From Pseudopithomyces maydicus (taxonomy: Eukaryota; Ascomycota; Dothideomycetes; Pleosporales; Didymosphaeriaceae), in NCBI GenBank assembly GCA_026873275.1, contig JANTUC010000004.1, positions 806,001 through 870,000 on the forward strand: a DNA stretch of 64,000 nt, given 5' to 3'. Numbering within the stretch: position 1 is the first letter of the stretch; each line of letters starts with the position of its first letter. The translations under genes and the position numbers were made by a program. Of this stretch, positions 1 to 11,300 are shown one piece after another. Under the pieces are notes generated by a model. That model did no database searches and was not told where the DNA came from. It saw only the letters and a program-made list of their open reading frames with translations.

Positions 1-1694
1 GGAACAGAATTCGACCTGCTTGCAACACAAGTGTGTTCCTCGTCCCAAACAGATGGATACACATCGGCCTCTAGCATCCTGCTAAGCCTCCGGTTCATGT
101 CATCCTTCTTTCGTTCTTCTTGCTCTAAATATGCTTCCCAGTAGTTAATTAACTCGTTTCTTAGATGCCTAAAGGCCTCGACATTCTCTTGTTCCCGAGC
201 TACCCTGGCCCGATGGAGAAACGCGTGGCGGCCGTTCCGCGCAGTCACATCAGGAACTGTAGCCGCGAGCCGAGTGTAGAACTCTTTGAGCTCTGTGAAC
301 ATGGCCCTGATTGGAGGCTTTCCAACGAGGGATGCTGTGGATGCTGATGATATCCAACGTTCCCAGTCGGAACGATACTCGGTGAAAATCGCGTGGCCGC
401 AGATGGCCATTGGAACTTTGGTGGGCAGTTGAGGAACGGAGCACAGCGGCGTTGCGGGCCGAGTGAGGACGGTTCCATGAACAGGCATAAGTGTTATGAC
501 TTGAGAAGGCACTGGGAGGCTGATCATGAAGTTGGTCTGCGGTGTCCCTTCGTATACCCCAAGAAGGCGTGGTTGCCTGACATTGCGCAGACGTTCAAAA
601 GGGCCCATCAGTGTTTTGATGTTAGTATAAAGCTCTTCTTCTCTCCATTGGAATTTAGAGAAACCAAGTCGGACGTTTAGTCTGCACAGATTTCGCGCTT
701 TGCTCAGTATGCCAGAAACGACAACCCCGATATAATCTCGAATATCGTAGATCTCAACCTCTTCGTCCCAGGGGAAGGTGTGGTAGCCGCGGTTTGTATC
801 GTCCTTCCAGTTTTCAACTAAAATGTCGACATTGTAGTTCTTAACCGCTGCCCAGTCGAACGTCTTCAAGAATCTCTCTTTGATCTTTTCTACGTCGCCG
901 ACGATGTAGTGAGATGACCCGTCCGCCCTCCTTGGTTCCAACAGGCGCCTACCACACATGAAGGTACCATCTTTCCTCACGTCAATCGTGAATGGAACAG
1001 TGCTGTACAACAAGTCTTTTACTTCGTCGTGTACCTGGCGGTTAATCAGAAGCAAGCTTGTCAATGGAACGGCGAATCCACTGCGCATGGTGGAGCGGTC
1101 GAGAGTCAAAGTTGACATGTGAGTGTTCCTAGTGGGGTTTGTGGACCCAGCGGGCCGAGGTGTGGTAGAATGATACCATGGCTGCTGTTGGTCGGGATCC
1201 TCATCGATATGAAGCAGTGAAGTAGATGAACCGATTGGCCGAGAAGGAAGGAGATAGTTGAACACTTGCAAACGTAGTTCGAGCGGGAGTTTTAACAGAT
1301 AACATGGTGAATCAGGATGTCCTTGATGTTGTGCGCAGAGTTCGAAATACGGAGGCGTCCACCGGAACAATGTTCCACATTTCTCGCCATCTGGTTGGCC
1401 GAACTGGCACCATCCAGCAAAGCTTTGTTGGTCCCTGTGGGCATAACAAGTTGGCAGATAGGTTGCATGGCAGTTTTTCGTGTGATGAGAGTTGCGACCG
1501 ATGATGGCACTACACCGAACGTTCTTCTTCTTGTTGTAGCCAGAACACCGCTTCAGGAAGCCTTCTGGGTCTTTTGGGTCCATGGGTTGCGAGATGGTAG
1601 GGCTGGTGGTCTGTGTTGGTGTAGGAGGTGGAAGGGCAGGCCCAGGGCTGTCTTCGATCTTGATGGTTCCATGGTCCTGCATGGTCGAGGGCAT
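1..1694 (-). CDS. Hypothetical protein, Cys-rich N-terminus plus F-box/2EXR-like motif (3' end outside window)
   Basis: The minus strand is open with no stop from the ATG at 1694 to the window edge, about 564 codons, so the C-terminus lies outside. An in-frame TAG lies upstream near 1765, which makes 1694 the first possible ATG; a second in-frame Met is at 1682. Residues 10-40 are acidic then Pro/Thr-rich (IKIEDSPGP, PPPTPTQTT). Residues about 50-128 hold many Cys and His (KRCSGYNKKKNVRC, NCHATYLPTCYAHR, FELCAQH, SPCYLL), suggesting a metal-binding fold. From about residue 136 the motif LPLELRLQVFNYLL has the pattern of fungal F-box-like or 2EXR-type domains. Later segments (LLLINRQVHDEV, LLYSTVPFTIDV) also fit that fungal family, which usually shows an Asn-Arg-Gln step after the first helix. 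No intron is needed. The function is unknown; substrate recognition for ubiquitination is only a guess. Confidence 0.75.
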   Translation of the reverse strand, partial: MPSTMQDHGTIKIEDSPGPALPPPTPTQTTSPTISQPMDPKDPEGFLKRCSGYNKKKNVRCSAIIGRNSHHTKNCHATYLPTCYAHRDQQSFAGWCQFGQPDGEKCGTLFRWTPPYFELCAQHQGHPDSPCYLLKLPLELRLQVFNYLLPSRPIGSSTSLLHIDEDPDQQQPWYHSTTPRPAGSTNPTRNTHMSTLTLDRSTMRSGFAVPLTSLLLINRQVHDEVKDLLYSTVPFTIDVRKDGTFMCGRRLLEPRRADGSSHYIVGDVEKIKERFLKTFDWAAVKNYNVDILVENWKDDTNRGYHTFPWDEEVEIYDIRDYIGVVVSGILSKARNLCRLNVRLGFSKFQWREEELYTNIKTLMGPFERLRNVRQPRLLGVYEGTPQTNFMISLPVPSQVITLMPVHGTVLTRPATPLCSVPQLPTKVPMAICGHAIFTEYRSDWERWISSASTASLVGKPPIRAMFTELKEFYTRLAATVPDVTARNGRHAFLHRARVAREQENVEAFRHLRNELINYWEAYLEQEERKKDDMNRRLSRMLEADVYPSVWDEEHTCVASRSNSV

Positions 1695-3510
1695 GCGGGG
1701 CTTGTTGGGATGTCGGGTCAACAGGGACTCTGCGTACGAGATGTGCGTAAGAGTACAGGTAGACTATATTATATGCGCGTTGCCCTCCCGGCGGCGGTAA
1801 CCCAAAGCAGCGGACGAGTCTGCTGTACGAGGGTGTTCCAAGGTTCCCACTTGTTCGCTCCACAACTTCCCGAATGGCTCGTACCCGCCTACAACGGTGG
1901 TCTGCTGCAAATTGGCCCAAAAGGTGAGCAGACAGGGTTCAGAGGCACCAATATATAGTCCGGCTGCAAGTGTGCGGCCTCAACCGCGCCACGGCATTAC
2001 CCGTTTTTTGCACTTGGGCTGTTGACGCCTTGCATGCCGCAATGGGCAACATTCGGATGCGAGATGATTTGTGCAATCCTGACCTCAGCATTCCGGGCGG
2101 TCTTCCCATGCCCTGAGCTGTTTCGTGCGGCTGACAGCGCCGGAAATGCACATTGAGTAATGCGAGTTCCATGTGCCTGGCTGGTAGCGCAATACTTTGC
2201 GACGACGCCCAAGCGAAAAAGCGGAACGATACGGCCATGTGCGATAGTACGAGAGATGGTGACATTCATCCATGGCGAAAGCATCGAGAGATGCCGGGGG
2301 CGATCAGCCAGCCTAGCGGGAGTGGAAGCGGGCGCACTCGTCTCGCGCGTATACCTTGCCCGCTAGGCGTATGCATATGGGCCTTTACTGATCATTCGCC
2401 CGCTCGCATGTTTTCTTGCATCCAGTCCACTTTCCGCATCGCCTTGAACGGTGAGCGAGGAACGACGCTGTGTCGTGTGTGTTTGCACCACGCCGGGCGG
2501 CGTCGAGCAGCCCCATGCACTCCCGCGTGCAGATACACATGCGACATGGGGCGCTTTGGGCGAATGGAAAGCCCTACGGCCGAATCGAGGCACATACGAA
2601 GCAGAGGCGTTTAAAAATTGCACTGCATCTGCCAAGCGGTGCGCTAAACAGCTGCGTTGCGCCCTGGTCGTTTGTTTGCCGCATTCGCAAAAGCGCCCTT
2701 AAACGGAAAGGCCAATCGGACGCCCTGAGACGGTGGCTCCGCATCCAGGACGTAGCAATTCCTCCTTATGGGCCATGGCGCCGATGTGCACCGGTCAAGA
2801 AGGCTGAAGGCAGACGGTGCACGTATAACTCATCGGGCACTCACTCCATCGTCAAGTCATGCTCACGGGCCCACCTTTGTTTGGAGCTGAACGACTGGGA
2901 CTTCACGGAAGAATGCACCCGGTGCTTGACTACTACATCCTGACCGGCCAGATTGCTGATGCGAAATGTATTCCATTTTCGGATCGTAAGCGATAGCTTC
3001 GTGACGGTGGACATTCTTGATTCATGCTTCATCAGCACACGAACCTGCGCGAGGCTGCGTTGGCAGGAAAACACCGTGGCCGATACCACATCATTTGGGC
3101 CCTCCCTTCGTACGTATTCTTCGGGATACCCTGGTAGCCGATCATCGATAGCAAGGGACCATAGCAAGGGACCAGGATGCTCGTATACAGCGGGTATCAT
3201 CAATTTGTTGGTCGCCTATCTACCTGCCTACCTACCTAGTAAGACCGGAGGCCAGAGTTGCTGCTCACCGTCTTCGTTGATGTATTTTCCTGCACCGCTC
3301 TCCGCCCGGGAGGCATATCGGGAGGCATATCAGGGGGCCGAGTGTACTCTGTTCTTGTAAGCCCACATGGACGTGGAACTTGGGGGCCGACTCCGGTCCA
3401 ACAAGTCGTCCATGAACATGAACACCCGGATAGTTGAAAAGTCCGCATGGAATGTTAATTATAGATTGATTGCACATAGTAATACATCTGATCCAGTAAG
3501 GATGTGAAAC
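1695..3510. other. Intergenic, no gene supported
   Basis: This 1.8-kb GC-rich stretch lies between the start of the left-edge gene and the end of the DUF1772 gene. Short frames of up to about 157 codons occur on all frames and overlap one another. They are rich in Arg, Cys and Ser and show no domain or splice pattern. A perfect 12-bp direct duplication (gggaggcatatc) sits at 3308-3331, and a short CTAC-rich tract at about 3216-3238. Confidence 0.6.
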
Positions 3511-4237
3511 CTATCGTGCGAGATCAAACCCGTTGAGCGACATCACCGTGCCTAATAAGCTTAAGCACGCAGCGCAAGTCCCTAATTGATACCTCCCTTC
3601 ATTCTTTCTGCCCCATTCACGTACAATCCCATTGAGCGATTGGTCTTCCGCCCAACTTCTTGCCTTCTTGTTGCCCGTTTGCACCCAGGGCGATGGCAAT
3701 GAACCTTTCTGCTCCTCCATTGGCTTCCAACCTGCATCCGACTCCAGTATCTTTGCAACTTTCCATTTCCCCGCTCCATTAATGTATGGCTCAAAGTAGA
3801 AGAGTGTCCATGGCATGATGCTAGCGAATGTAAGCGCTGCACTAGCATAGCAAAGCCACCGAGGCATCCAAAAGGACGTTGTGATTCCCATCTGTGATGC
3901 ATATTTATAGGCCAAATAGCCGTTCGCGATAGTGCCGGAGAATATGAGGGGCGGAACCCAGTAAGACGCGGATTGGTAGGCCTGAAGCCATTGCTTAGCG
4001 AGGATATGGTCGGGAGCGTGAGCTAGAAGAGGAGGAAGGAGAATGTGGCTGCAAGCCCAGGTGAGGCCTAAAATAATAGTCGGTCAGCAATATCTTCTTT
4101 TGCGAGTCTCTCTATGTCTATCCTGGAATCGACATACTGCTGTATATGGTAGGCGCCGTGATGCCTACAACTTGTGCAGTGCATATAGAAAAAGGCAAAT
4201 GCGAATCCGCGCCTAGGACCAGTGGCGCAGGCGTCAT
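3511..4237 (-). CDS. DUF1772 family membrane protein (anthrone oxygenase-like)
   Basis: Two exons: 4138-4237 and 3511-4067. The 70-nt intron starts GTATGT and ends TTTTAG, and joins to give 218 aa. The start MTPAPLVLGADSHLPFS leads into a hydrophobic segment with TAQVVGITAPTIYSSL. Further hydrophobic segments follow: SYWVPPLIFSGTIANGYLAY, WLCYASAALTFASIMPWTLF and a C-terminal GTCAACLSLLGTVMSL. This four-helix layout and the PLLAHAPD and PWTLFYFEP regions fit DUF1772. Some members of that family act as anthrone oxygenases or noroxidases in polyketide pathways, but no polyketide synthase lies nearby, so a tailoring role here is not supported. The gene is most likely a stand-alone membrane protein. 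Confidence 0.8.
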
Positions 4238-4425
4238 ACTGCTGGAGTCGAGCAGTGCTTGCAGACAATGTACAATGTTCCAGGTGTCGTTGGCACCAAC
4301 TTGGTGTTCATTCGAGGCTTATCGATACCCCGCCAGGCTCGTATTCATGTCGATAGCTTGGCAGCCACCATTCTTTCATCACAACACAACTTTATTTCAT
4401 TCTACACATAGCGTATGAGGTCTGA

Positions 4426-5832
4426 ATGGCCAGTTCGACGTGCTACAGGTGTTTGATCCATGGCAACACAGTAGTGAACCAAGCCCTCAAAACACCTGAT
4501 ACTGATTTGTATCTGTAGAAATGCGACCTTTCTCCGGCTGGTCTCAAATCGTGCTCTGCTTGTTCCATTTCCGACCCGAAAGACCATCTACCTTGTCGAA
4601 CGCCCGATACTCTCACCCGATCTTTTGGTTCAGCATTTCGAAGTATGGCGGTTACTCACAAACTTCCTCAAACTAACACTGTGTAGCAGCAATCCAGCTG
4701 GACACTTCACAATGGGTTCTTCGCGAACCAGAGAGCGACCTGCTCCTTACAATAGACTACTCCTCTTACAGCCCAGCTGTCCATCATGTCCACATCTTCA
4801 ACGATCTCACCCATTTTATATCCCCCGAAAAAACAGATAAAGATGCGCATCTGGACTTCCTCCGCCAATTCTCTACATTTCGTGACCGTTGGGGAGGCAC
4901 GTATGAGCACATGACAGCAGAGACGCTTAATCATGCGGCCGACCAACAGGCCCACATCCTATCCCGCGACGATGAAGACATTCCAGGTACAGAGCGACAT
5001 GTCATTCTCACAGCCCTTCGCTGCTTGATCATGGTGCATAATCTGGAGGAGCCAGGCGGGTACCTCCCGTACGGAAGGAAGGTGTGGCTCAGCACAAACG
5101 AGCTTACTGTCCGAGAAGCGAAGCTCGAAACCCATATTGGAGATTGGTGTGCACACCCCAGAATTCACCTTTTAGATGTCACCGACTACGTGTTTACCGA
5201 ACAAGTTCATCAAGGCACGCGATTACCTGGTCGCCCGTCGCTGGAAGAAGAGCCACCCTGTCGCTATGAGCACCGATACATGACTATTGAAACGGAAGAA
5301 GAAAACAAGCTCGCGGACCAATCCGACACATTGCAAGTGTTGCTCCCAGCGACCCTGGCCGCTACACAGGCGTTGCTTCTTCGCAAACGGCCCGAAGACT
5401 GGCCGGTCGCCTTCTTCACTTTGTTCATCTTGCACATGATCAGCGACGACATGGGTCGGTGCTCGGATTATTCCGATGCGCTGACGAAAATCAAGGATCC
5501 GACGAAGGAAGCAGTGAAGACCCTACGTGCGTTATATGTGCACGTGTGCCGACCAGAGTGCCGGCCCTTTGCGGAGCCGTTTGATGAAGGGGCCTGTGCG
5601 CGGCTGCTGGGCGTGGACGTTGATGACATGCTCGTCCAGCGCTACGGCAGACACCATCGGCTGTGGCGGGATGAAATTGCGAAGGGTTGTACCTTGTGTC
5701 AGATATCAGTGTGTGCAAAGCTAACTGCATGAGGTAGGCAATGCGATTCAAGAACTAACCCCATTCGTGGGAACTGAGGTGGACAAATTTGAGAAGATAC
5801 TCGATCAGTACACTTATGGTTTTACTATCTGA
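4426..5832 (+). CDS. Hypothetical protein, four exons, about 410 aa
   Basis: Proposed exons are 4426-4448, 4519-4642, 4698-5688 and 5738-5832, totalling 1233 nt in one frame. Intron 3 (49 nt, GTACCT..GCTAAC..GGTAG) is well supported because it extends the frame to a natural end, AIQELTPFVGTEVDKFEKIL. Intron 2 (55 nt) has a CTAAC site and passes over an earlier AG to keep frame. Exon 1 is only 23 nt and is the least certain part. The protein is acidic and mostly helical, with clear stretches such as DLLLTIDYSSYSPAVHHVHI and RPEDWPVAFFTLFILHMISD. It resembles the regulatory half of some fungal Zn2Cys6 factors but has no Cys cluster, so no function is assigned. Confidence 0.65.
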
Positions 5833-5975
5833 CGTTGGTGAGCGTTTACCTAAATAATCTTCTTTGATCTAGTGTGCACTAGGCGTACAAGGCCCACTAC
5901 GAACACCGAAGATCATCCTACAACCAACAAACGGAGCGAAGGATGCACATAAGATTTCAATGCTACAAAAATAGT

Positions 5976-7773
5976 TCACGGTAAAGTCTGTGTTGCCGTG
6001 GGCTCAGCCCGCCAATACGCAGCGGCTGCTTCTGCCTTCGCTGTCTGCGTCGCTGTTGGTGAAGTCCGCCAATACACATGTGCCGCCTCTGCTGTTGTAG
6101 TAGTAGGCGTTGGATCCAGACACCTCCCAAACCAGCCTGGGGTTGTACACGTTGTCGTGGTAGTCTCTTCTGTGGTAGTGGTGTCGCTAGTGGTTTTATC
6201 TTTGCATCCAAACCAACCAGGCTGATGATGTTAGCAGAAAATACACAGATGAACAAAAAGGCCATCTTACCGTTTTACAGGTACTTGTTGAAGTAGTGGA
6301 TGTGATATCCGTCGTTGTTATAGGTGAAGTCGTGGTCGTAGTTGTAGTCTCGTCTCGGCATCCCCACCAGCCGGGTGTTTTACAGGTCTCGGTACGTGTT
6401 ACAGATGTCGAAGAAGAGGTGCTTATGGTTGTAGTGGTCGTATGCTTCTTTGTTCCGTTTTCGAACTTCCAAAGATAACAATCCACACAATTGACGTCTT
6501 CGTCCTCGCATGGGGCAACTTCGTCATACTTGGCGTACACGTTTTCGATAGCGTAACGCAACCTGTGAGTCGATGTACTTTGCCGCCAGCCCCAATCTTT
6601 CACAACATCGTATGCGCAACGCTTTCCTGTGTGACACACAGTTTCGAATGCGTATCCAGCTATGGAACAAAAGCTAGATCCACTGTTACAGGTGCCCATG
6701 TAGATAGGATCAGCCGTGTGGCCAAAGTGAAACCCTCCTGTATTTTCTCGCAGCGGAGAATCTTGACCTCGCACCGCCAAACCAAGTCGAGCCGCTGCCA
6801 AAGCTTGGGGATACGTTTCAAAGGTGACAGATGGAATGCCGTGTCGCAAGCCGATAAAGGATGCCAGGACACCCCCTAAACTGTGACCAGTTGTTATGAT
6901 GTTCGCTTTCGGATACAGTTGAATGACTTCATCGAAAAGTTCTAGAGTGGCCTCGAAGTATTTGTTGGGCTTGAGGAGCTCGTCTTTAACACATGCCTGG
7001 TCACATGTATACGGTCCCGTCTTACAATCACATACTTGGCGCCACAGGTAAGGGCCGCCTTGGCCACAACAACATGAGCCAAACAGATTGTCGTTATCTT
7101 TGTCGCGCCCAGACGTACCGTTTCCTTCGAACATGGCCACTGTGGTCCCTTTCACGGATAAAATAACAGTCGAGTTGGTATCGTCGCTGAAGACGTGGCC
7201 TCGTATCCCACTGTCTTCCCAACCGAACGGAATAGAACTTGAGTAGTTTTCACCCACATCAAGCCATTCAGGATCATCGCGACCTGGCTTGTACGCATCT
7301 TCAGACATATTGGCGAAGTTGAGTACTGTCTGTTTATCTTTCACGTCTGGACCCATGACGTAATCAGGATGCCAGATAGGCGACATTGGATGTTGTTGTG
7401 AAGCATAGCTCTGCAATGGCGACTTGTCGATCCTTACTGAAGACGTGCGAATGGGAAATGGCCCAAAGTGAGCGGCAGCGTCGGCTGCCACGGCTACCCT
7501 TTCAGACGATATGTCCAGTCTTCGCGCTCTCGGTCCTGGCTGCCCAGCGCCATGGTGGAACACATGTCGAAGCTTGACTCCATCCGATCCTAGGGTTGAT
7601 GACTTCAGGTCATTATGCTGTGAAGTTGTTGCGGGTGGCGGTCGGTGCCTAGCGCCAAACACGTTGTACCCAGCAAACGAGCATAACAAACCTATGAAGA
7701 AGAGCGTCTGGCCGGTGATGGCAAGTGAGATTAGAAGTCGAGAGGATGAGTTCCAAAACGCGCGTGGTGGCAT
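5976..7773 (-). CDS. ATG15: Vacuolar autophagic-body lipase (ATG15 family)
   Basis: Exons 6271-7773 and 5976-6221 are split by a 49-nt intron (GTAAGA..TGCTAACATCATCAG); the product is 582 aa. A single signal-anchor (about residues 13-35, LLISLAITGQTLFFIGLLC) precedes a class-3 lipase domain. The nucleophile elbow TTGHSLGG puts the catalytic Ser at about 298. ATG15 lipases break down autophagic and Cvt body membranes in the vacuole and reach it through the multivesicular-body route using this anchor. The upstream motifs WLDVGENYSSSIPFGWE and LSVKGTT are characteristic of the family. The C-terminus is a Thr-rich tail with three Cys/Trp modules (CKTPGWWGC, then PGWFGC and CTTPGWFGRC), and the intron falls at the start of the second. 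It ends in a near-duplicate YWR..PTATQT. Confidence 0.93.
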
Positions 7774-8332
7774 GTTACGTCGGCATATCTAAGTAGATGG
7801 AATGGATGAAGGAGTGACGGTTGTTGTCGTTGGGTGAGTGAGTGAGGCTTGGCTGACGGTCTGAGCCATCCACGCGATGCGGCGCATGACACAGTTGCTA
7901 GTACGTATTCGGTTAGTGCATATACCCTGTGAACACACTTGTGAAGGGTCTCAAGGTGGTGAGTTCCCCATGCAGGGGCTCATCTGTCCTCTCCACATGC
8001 AAATTCATCCATGTAGATGAGTATTTTAACGCGATGCTTGATGATGGGACAGTTTTGGTCATGTTTAAACAGCTTTTGATTTGTCTTCCGATGATCCTGT
8101 AGCGCTTGGGACTGCTGAACTGGAGGTAATATATATTGGAGTTTTATTAAGAACTCATCATACCCATTGGACTGAAACTCAATCACAACCCTGAAGAATG
8201 TCTGTATATCATGCATCACCAAGTGTTGCTTCATTCAATTCGATGGCGCAGTACCAATTAAGACTTCGATAACTGCGAATGCAGTCCAGTCCCATCCTAC
8301 TGTTTCCCTCGTAGATAACTGAGAACAAGACA
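7774..8332. other. Intergenic: ATG15 promoter side and ABC gene 3' flank
   Basis: This 559-bp stretch lies upstream of ATG15 and downstream of the ABC transporter stop. It is AT-richer from 8000 on. One 84-codon minus-strand frame (7980-8234) reads as plausible protein but has no recognised domain and is not called. No tRNA or repeat was seen. Confidence 0.5.
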
Positions 8333-11300
8333 TTAAGCAAAACTACCATCTGCTGCCTCTCCTCTCAATAGCCGTGAGAACGGTCCCCTTCGACGGCGCA
8401 GCTCCTGGAACGTGCCCTCCTCCACCACCCTTCCCCTCTCCAGCATGACGACTTGCTCGCACACACTCATCATCTCCTTCTCGTGCGTGATGACTAGAAC
8501 CGTCATGCCCCTCCGTTGATACATTTGACTCATCCTCGCACTCAGCCTTTTAGTTGCCTCGCTCCTGCTGTCGATTCTATCGGGCCACATCTCACGGCCC
8601 ACGACTTGGTCTTTGCTTTCGCGTACCAGACGCTGCACCGTATCACGGATAAGGCGCGCAGATTCAACGTCTAACGCAGAGGTGGCTTCGTCGAGAATCA
8701 GGATATCGGGAGAGCGAACCAAAGCCCGTGCAATGGCGATGCGCTGCGCCTGGCCGCCAGAAAGACCTGTGCCACCGTCACCGACAAGTGTATGATAACC
8801 GTGCGGAAGAGTGCCGATGAAGTCATCACATCCAGCTGCAAAGGCCGCGGCCCTTACATTCTCGTTGGTTGTCAGCGAGCTTGATGGATCCAGTCCATAA
8901 GTAATATTATCTGCGATCGTTCCCGGAAAAATCACGGGCGTCTGCGAGACAATAGCTATCCGTGAGCGGAGGGTCAAAGTATGTAGATTCTTGACATCCT
9001 GGTTGGAGATAGATATGTCGGGGTCATAGAGTGATGCCTTGGTATTCGTTTGATAGAGTTTCAAAAGGAGCGCCGCGATTGTAGACTTGCCGGATCCCGA
9101 AGTACCGACAACAGCGGTGCAGCTTCCCTTGGGGATACAAAAACTCACATCGTGCAGCACTTGTTGATTCTTTCGCGTTGGGTAGTTGAAATTCACGTTT
9201 TCGAAGACGATATCTCCCGCGCTAAAAAGTTGCTTTGTACCGGCGAGTTCTTGCGAATTTTGTGAGAGGTGTGCGAGGCGCAAAAGGTGAGAGGCAGCAT
9301 CCTTAGATACGTTTATTTGGGGAATGTAGAAGCCGATATGATTGGCATGTGCGACGCTCAGCATGAGCACATTGAAAGTCGTGATGATATCAGTAGACGA
9401 GAACTCGCCTTTTGATATGAGATAGGCGCCCCACCACATTAAAAGGGCCGTAACAAATGCTGCGCTCGAGTAGTTGAGCCCAAAAATCGAGCCCGTGTAT
9501 ATCGCGCGTTTGATTCCTACCGCTAGAACCATGCTGGTAGCTTCGCCGTAGCTCTTTCTGAAATGTTCTTCCAGTGCGAGACATCGCACGGTTCGAATGT
9601 TCACGAAGGTCTCGTGCAAAAGCTTACTCACCGCCTCAGTTGCGATGTTACTAGATTTCTCCCACTTGGTGCTGATAGCGTGAAACACTCTAGTGATGAA
9701 GAACATAACCGCAAGACAGCCAATAGCTACGAGTACCAATTTCCAGCAGATCACTAGTGCCCAGACGAGTGCGATAATGACCGTGAAGACCATGATCACC
9801 AGGATGCAGAAGAAACGTCCTGGTAGGTTGCGAGCCTCTTCTGCGAACTGATCCAAACACTCAGCCAGACGCGTCACGCTATTCTCCTCTCGATCGAAGA
9901 ATTCTCGAGGTTGGAATAGAATACGTTTGAAACTTTCAGTTCTGAGTGCCGTAGCCCATCTTTGCGCTGCGAATTCGAAGAGAAAGTTGAAACCGTACTC
10001 CGCTAGACCATCAGCGGCTGCGATGCCCAGTATCGAAAGAGCATACGTCTGTGCCAGTGCCCTCTGATTTCCAAGAGTGTAGAATGTCGCGAAAAGCTGG
10101 GACAGTAAAAATCCGAAGACAGGGGTAGCTGCCGAGTGAACCAGAGTACACAAAAGCCCTCCTATGACTGCGAATCGAGCGATCCAATCAAGAAGAGGCC
10201 ATACAGTACGCAGTACCATGGTGATACTCATGTCTTTCGTATTCTCGTATGATGTTTGGTCTTTGGAGAAGCCCCAGTGTTGCGTACGTTTTCTCATTTT
10301 CCCGCGAAATGTTTTTCGAAAAGAAGGTTCTTTCCCTACGCTTGTAGATCTCAGAATCCCACCAGATGGGGATGCAGCAAACGATACAGGTCTTAGCTCA
10401 GACATCTGATTTGTTGCTCGTATCGATTGAAGGGAGGCTATCGACGGTGGACGCGTTGTTTCTTTAGGTGAGGACTGACTACTGGTAACTTTAAATTCGG
10501 GTCGTCTTCGTGGAGGGAGTTTTCCAGAAAATGCTGTTGTGATTTCTGCCGCGTTGCCTTCGGAAAGTTCACTAGTCTTAGTAAATGTATCGCTTGCATC
10601 AGGGCTACGAAAAGGCGAGAACAACCCAGAATGCCTGAAACTTGACGATGCTGGGCGTGAAGATGCTCTAGATCCATTCCATGAGTCTTCATATAATTCC
10701 ATGAGAGCATCCGTGTCATCCCCAGAACTAAGATCGTCCTTTTCTGATTCTGTTTGGTGGATGTCGTTGATGAAATTATAGAAGGGGGAGCCTGGTACTG
10801 CTTCCATTGCTCTTCGTGTACCTCCTTGTACGACATGCGAGTCTTCCATGATATAAACGAAGTCCTCTGGCAAGATCTGTGTGATGTCGTGTGTAATCAC
10901 AATGGTCGTCCTGCCTTGTCTCCAAGATCGTATCGATTGAATGATTGCAGCCTTCGTGATAGAGTCAAGAGCGCTCGTAGATTCATCCAATATTAGAATG
11001 CGCGAATCACGAAGACGTGCCCGCGCAAGAGCGAGCCTTTGCCGTTGTCCACCACTGACACTGTTTCCTTGTATGCCCAATTCTGTATCAAGGCCATCAG
11101 GAAGATCCTGTATCATTTGTTGAAGCATAACGAAAGATAATACGTTGACCACGTCGGGTGTGTCAACTTTCTGATCTGGCCTTCCAAGAGCAACGTTACG
11201 TCGTACCGAAGTGTTGAACAGCACACTGTGTTGCTCCACCAGCGTGATTTGTCGGCGAAGCCAGCCTACATCTAGGTCTTGAAGAGAGTTGCCGTCAAGA

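Noticed and set aside
2153..2943. Overlapping plus-strand frames of 153 and 157 codons
   Set aside because: They overlap each other and minus-strand frames, have no recognisable domain, and their composition looks random.
7980..8234. 84-codon minus-strand frame between ATG15 and the ABC gene
   Set aside because: Composition is protein-like but it is short, has no known domain and no support from context. It could be a small gene or an old transposon piece, but this cannot be shown.
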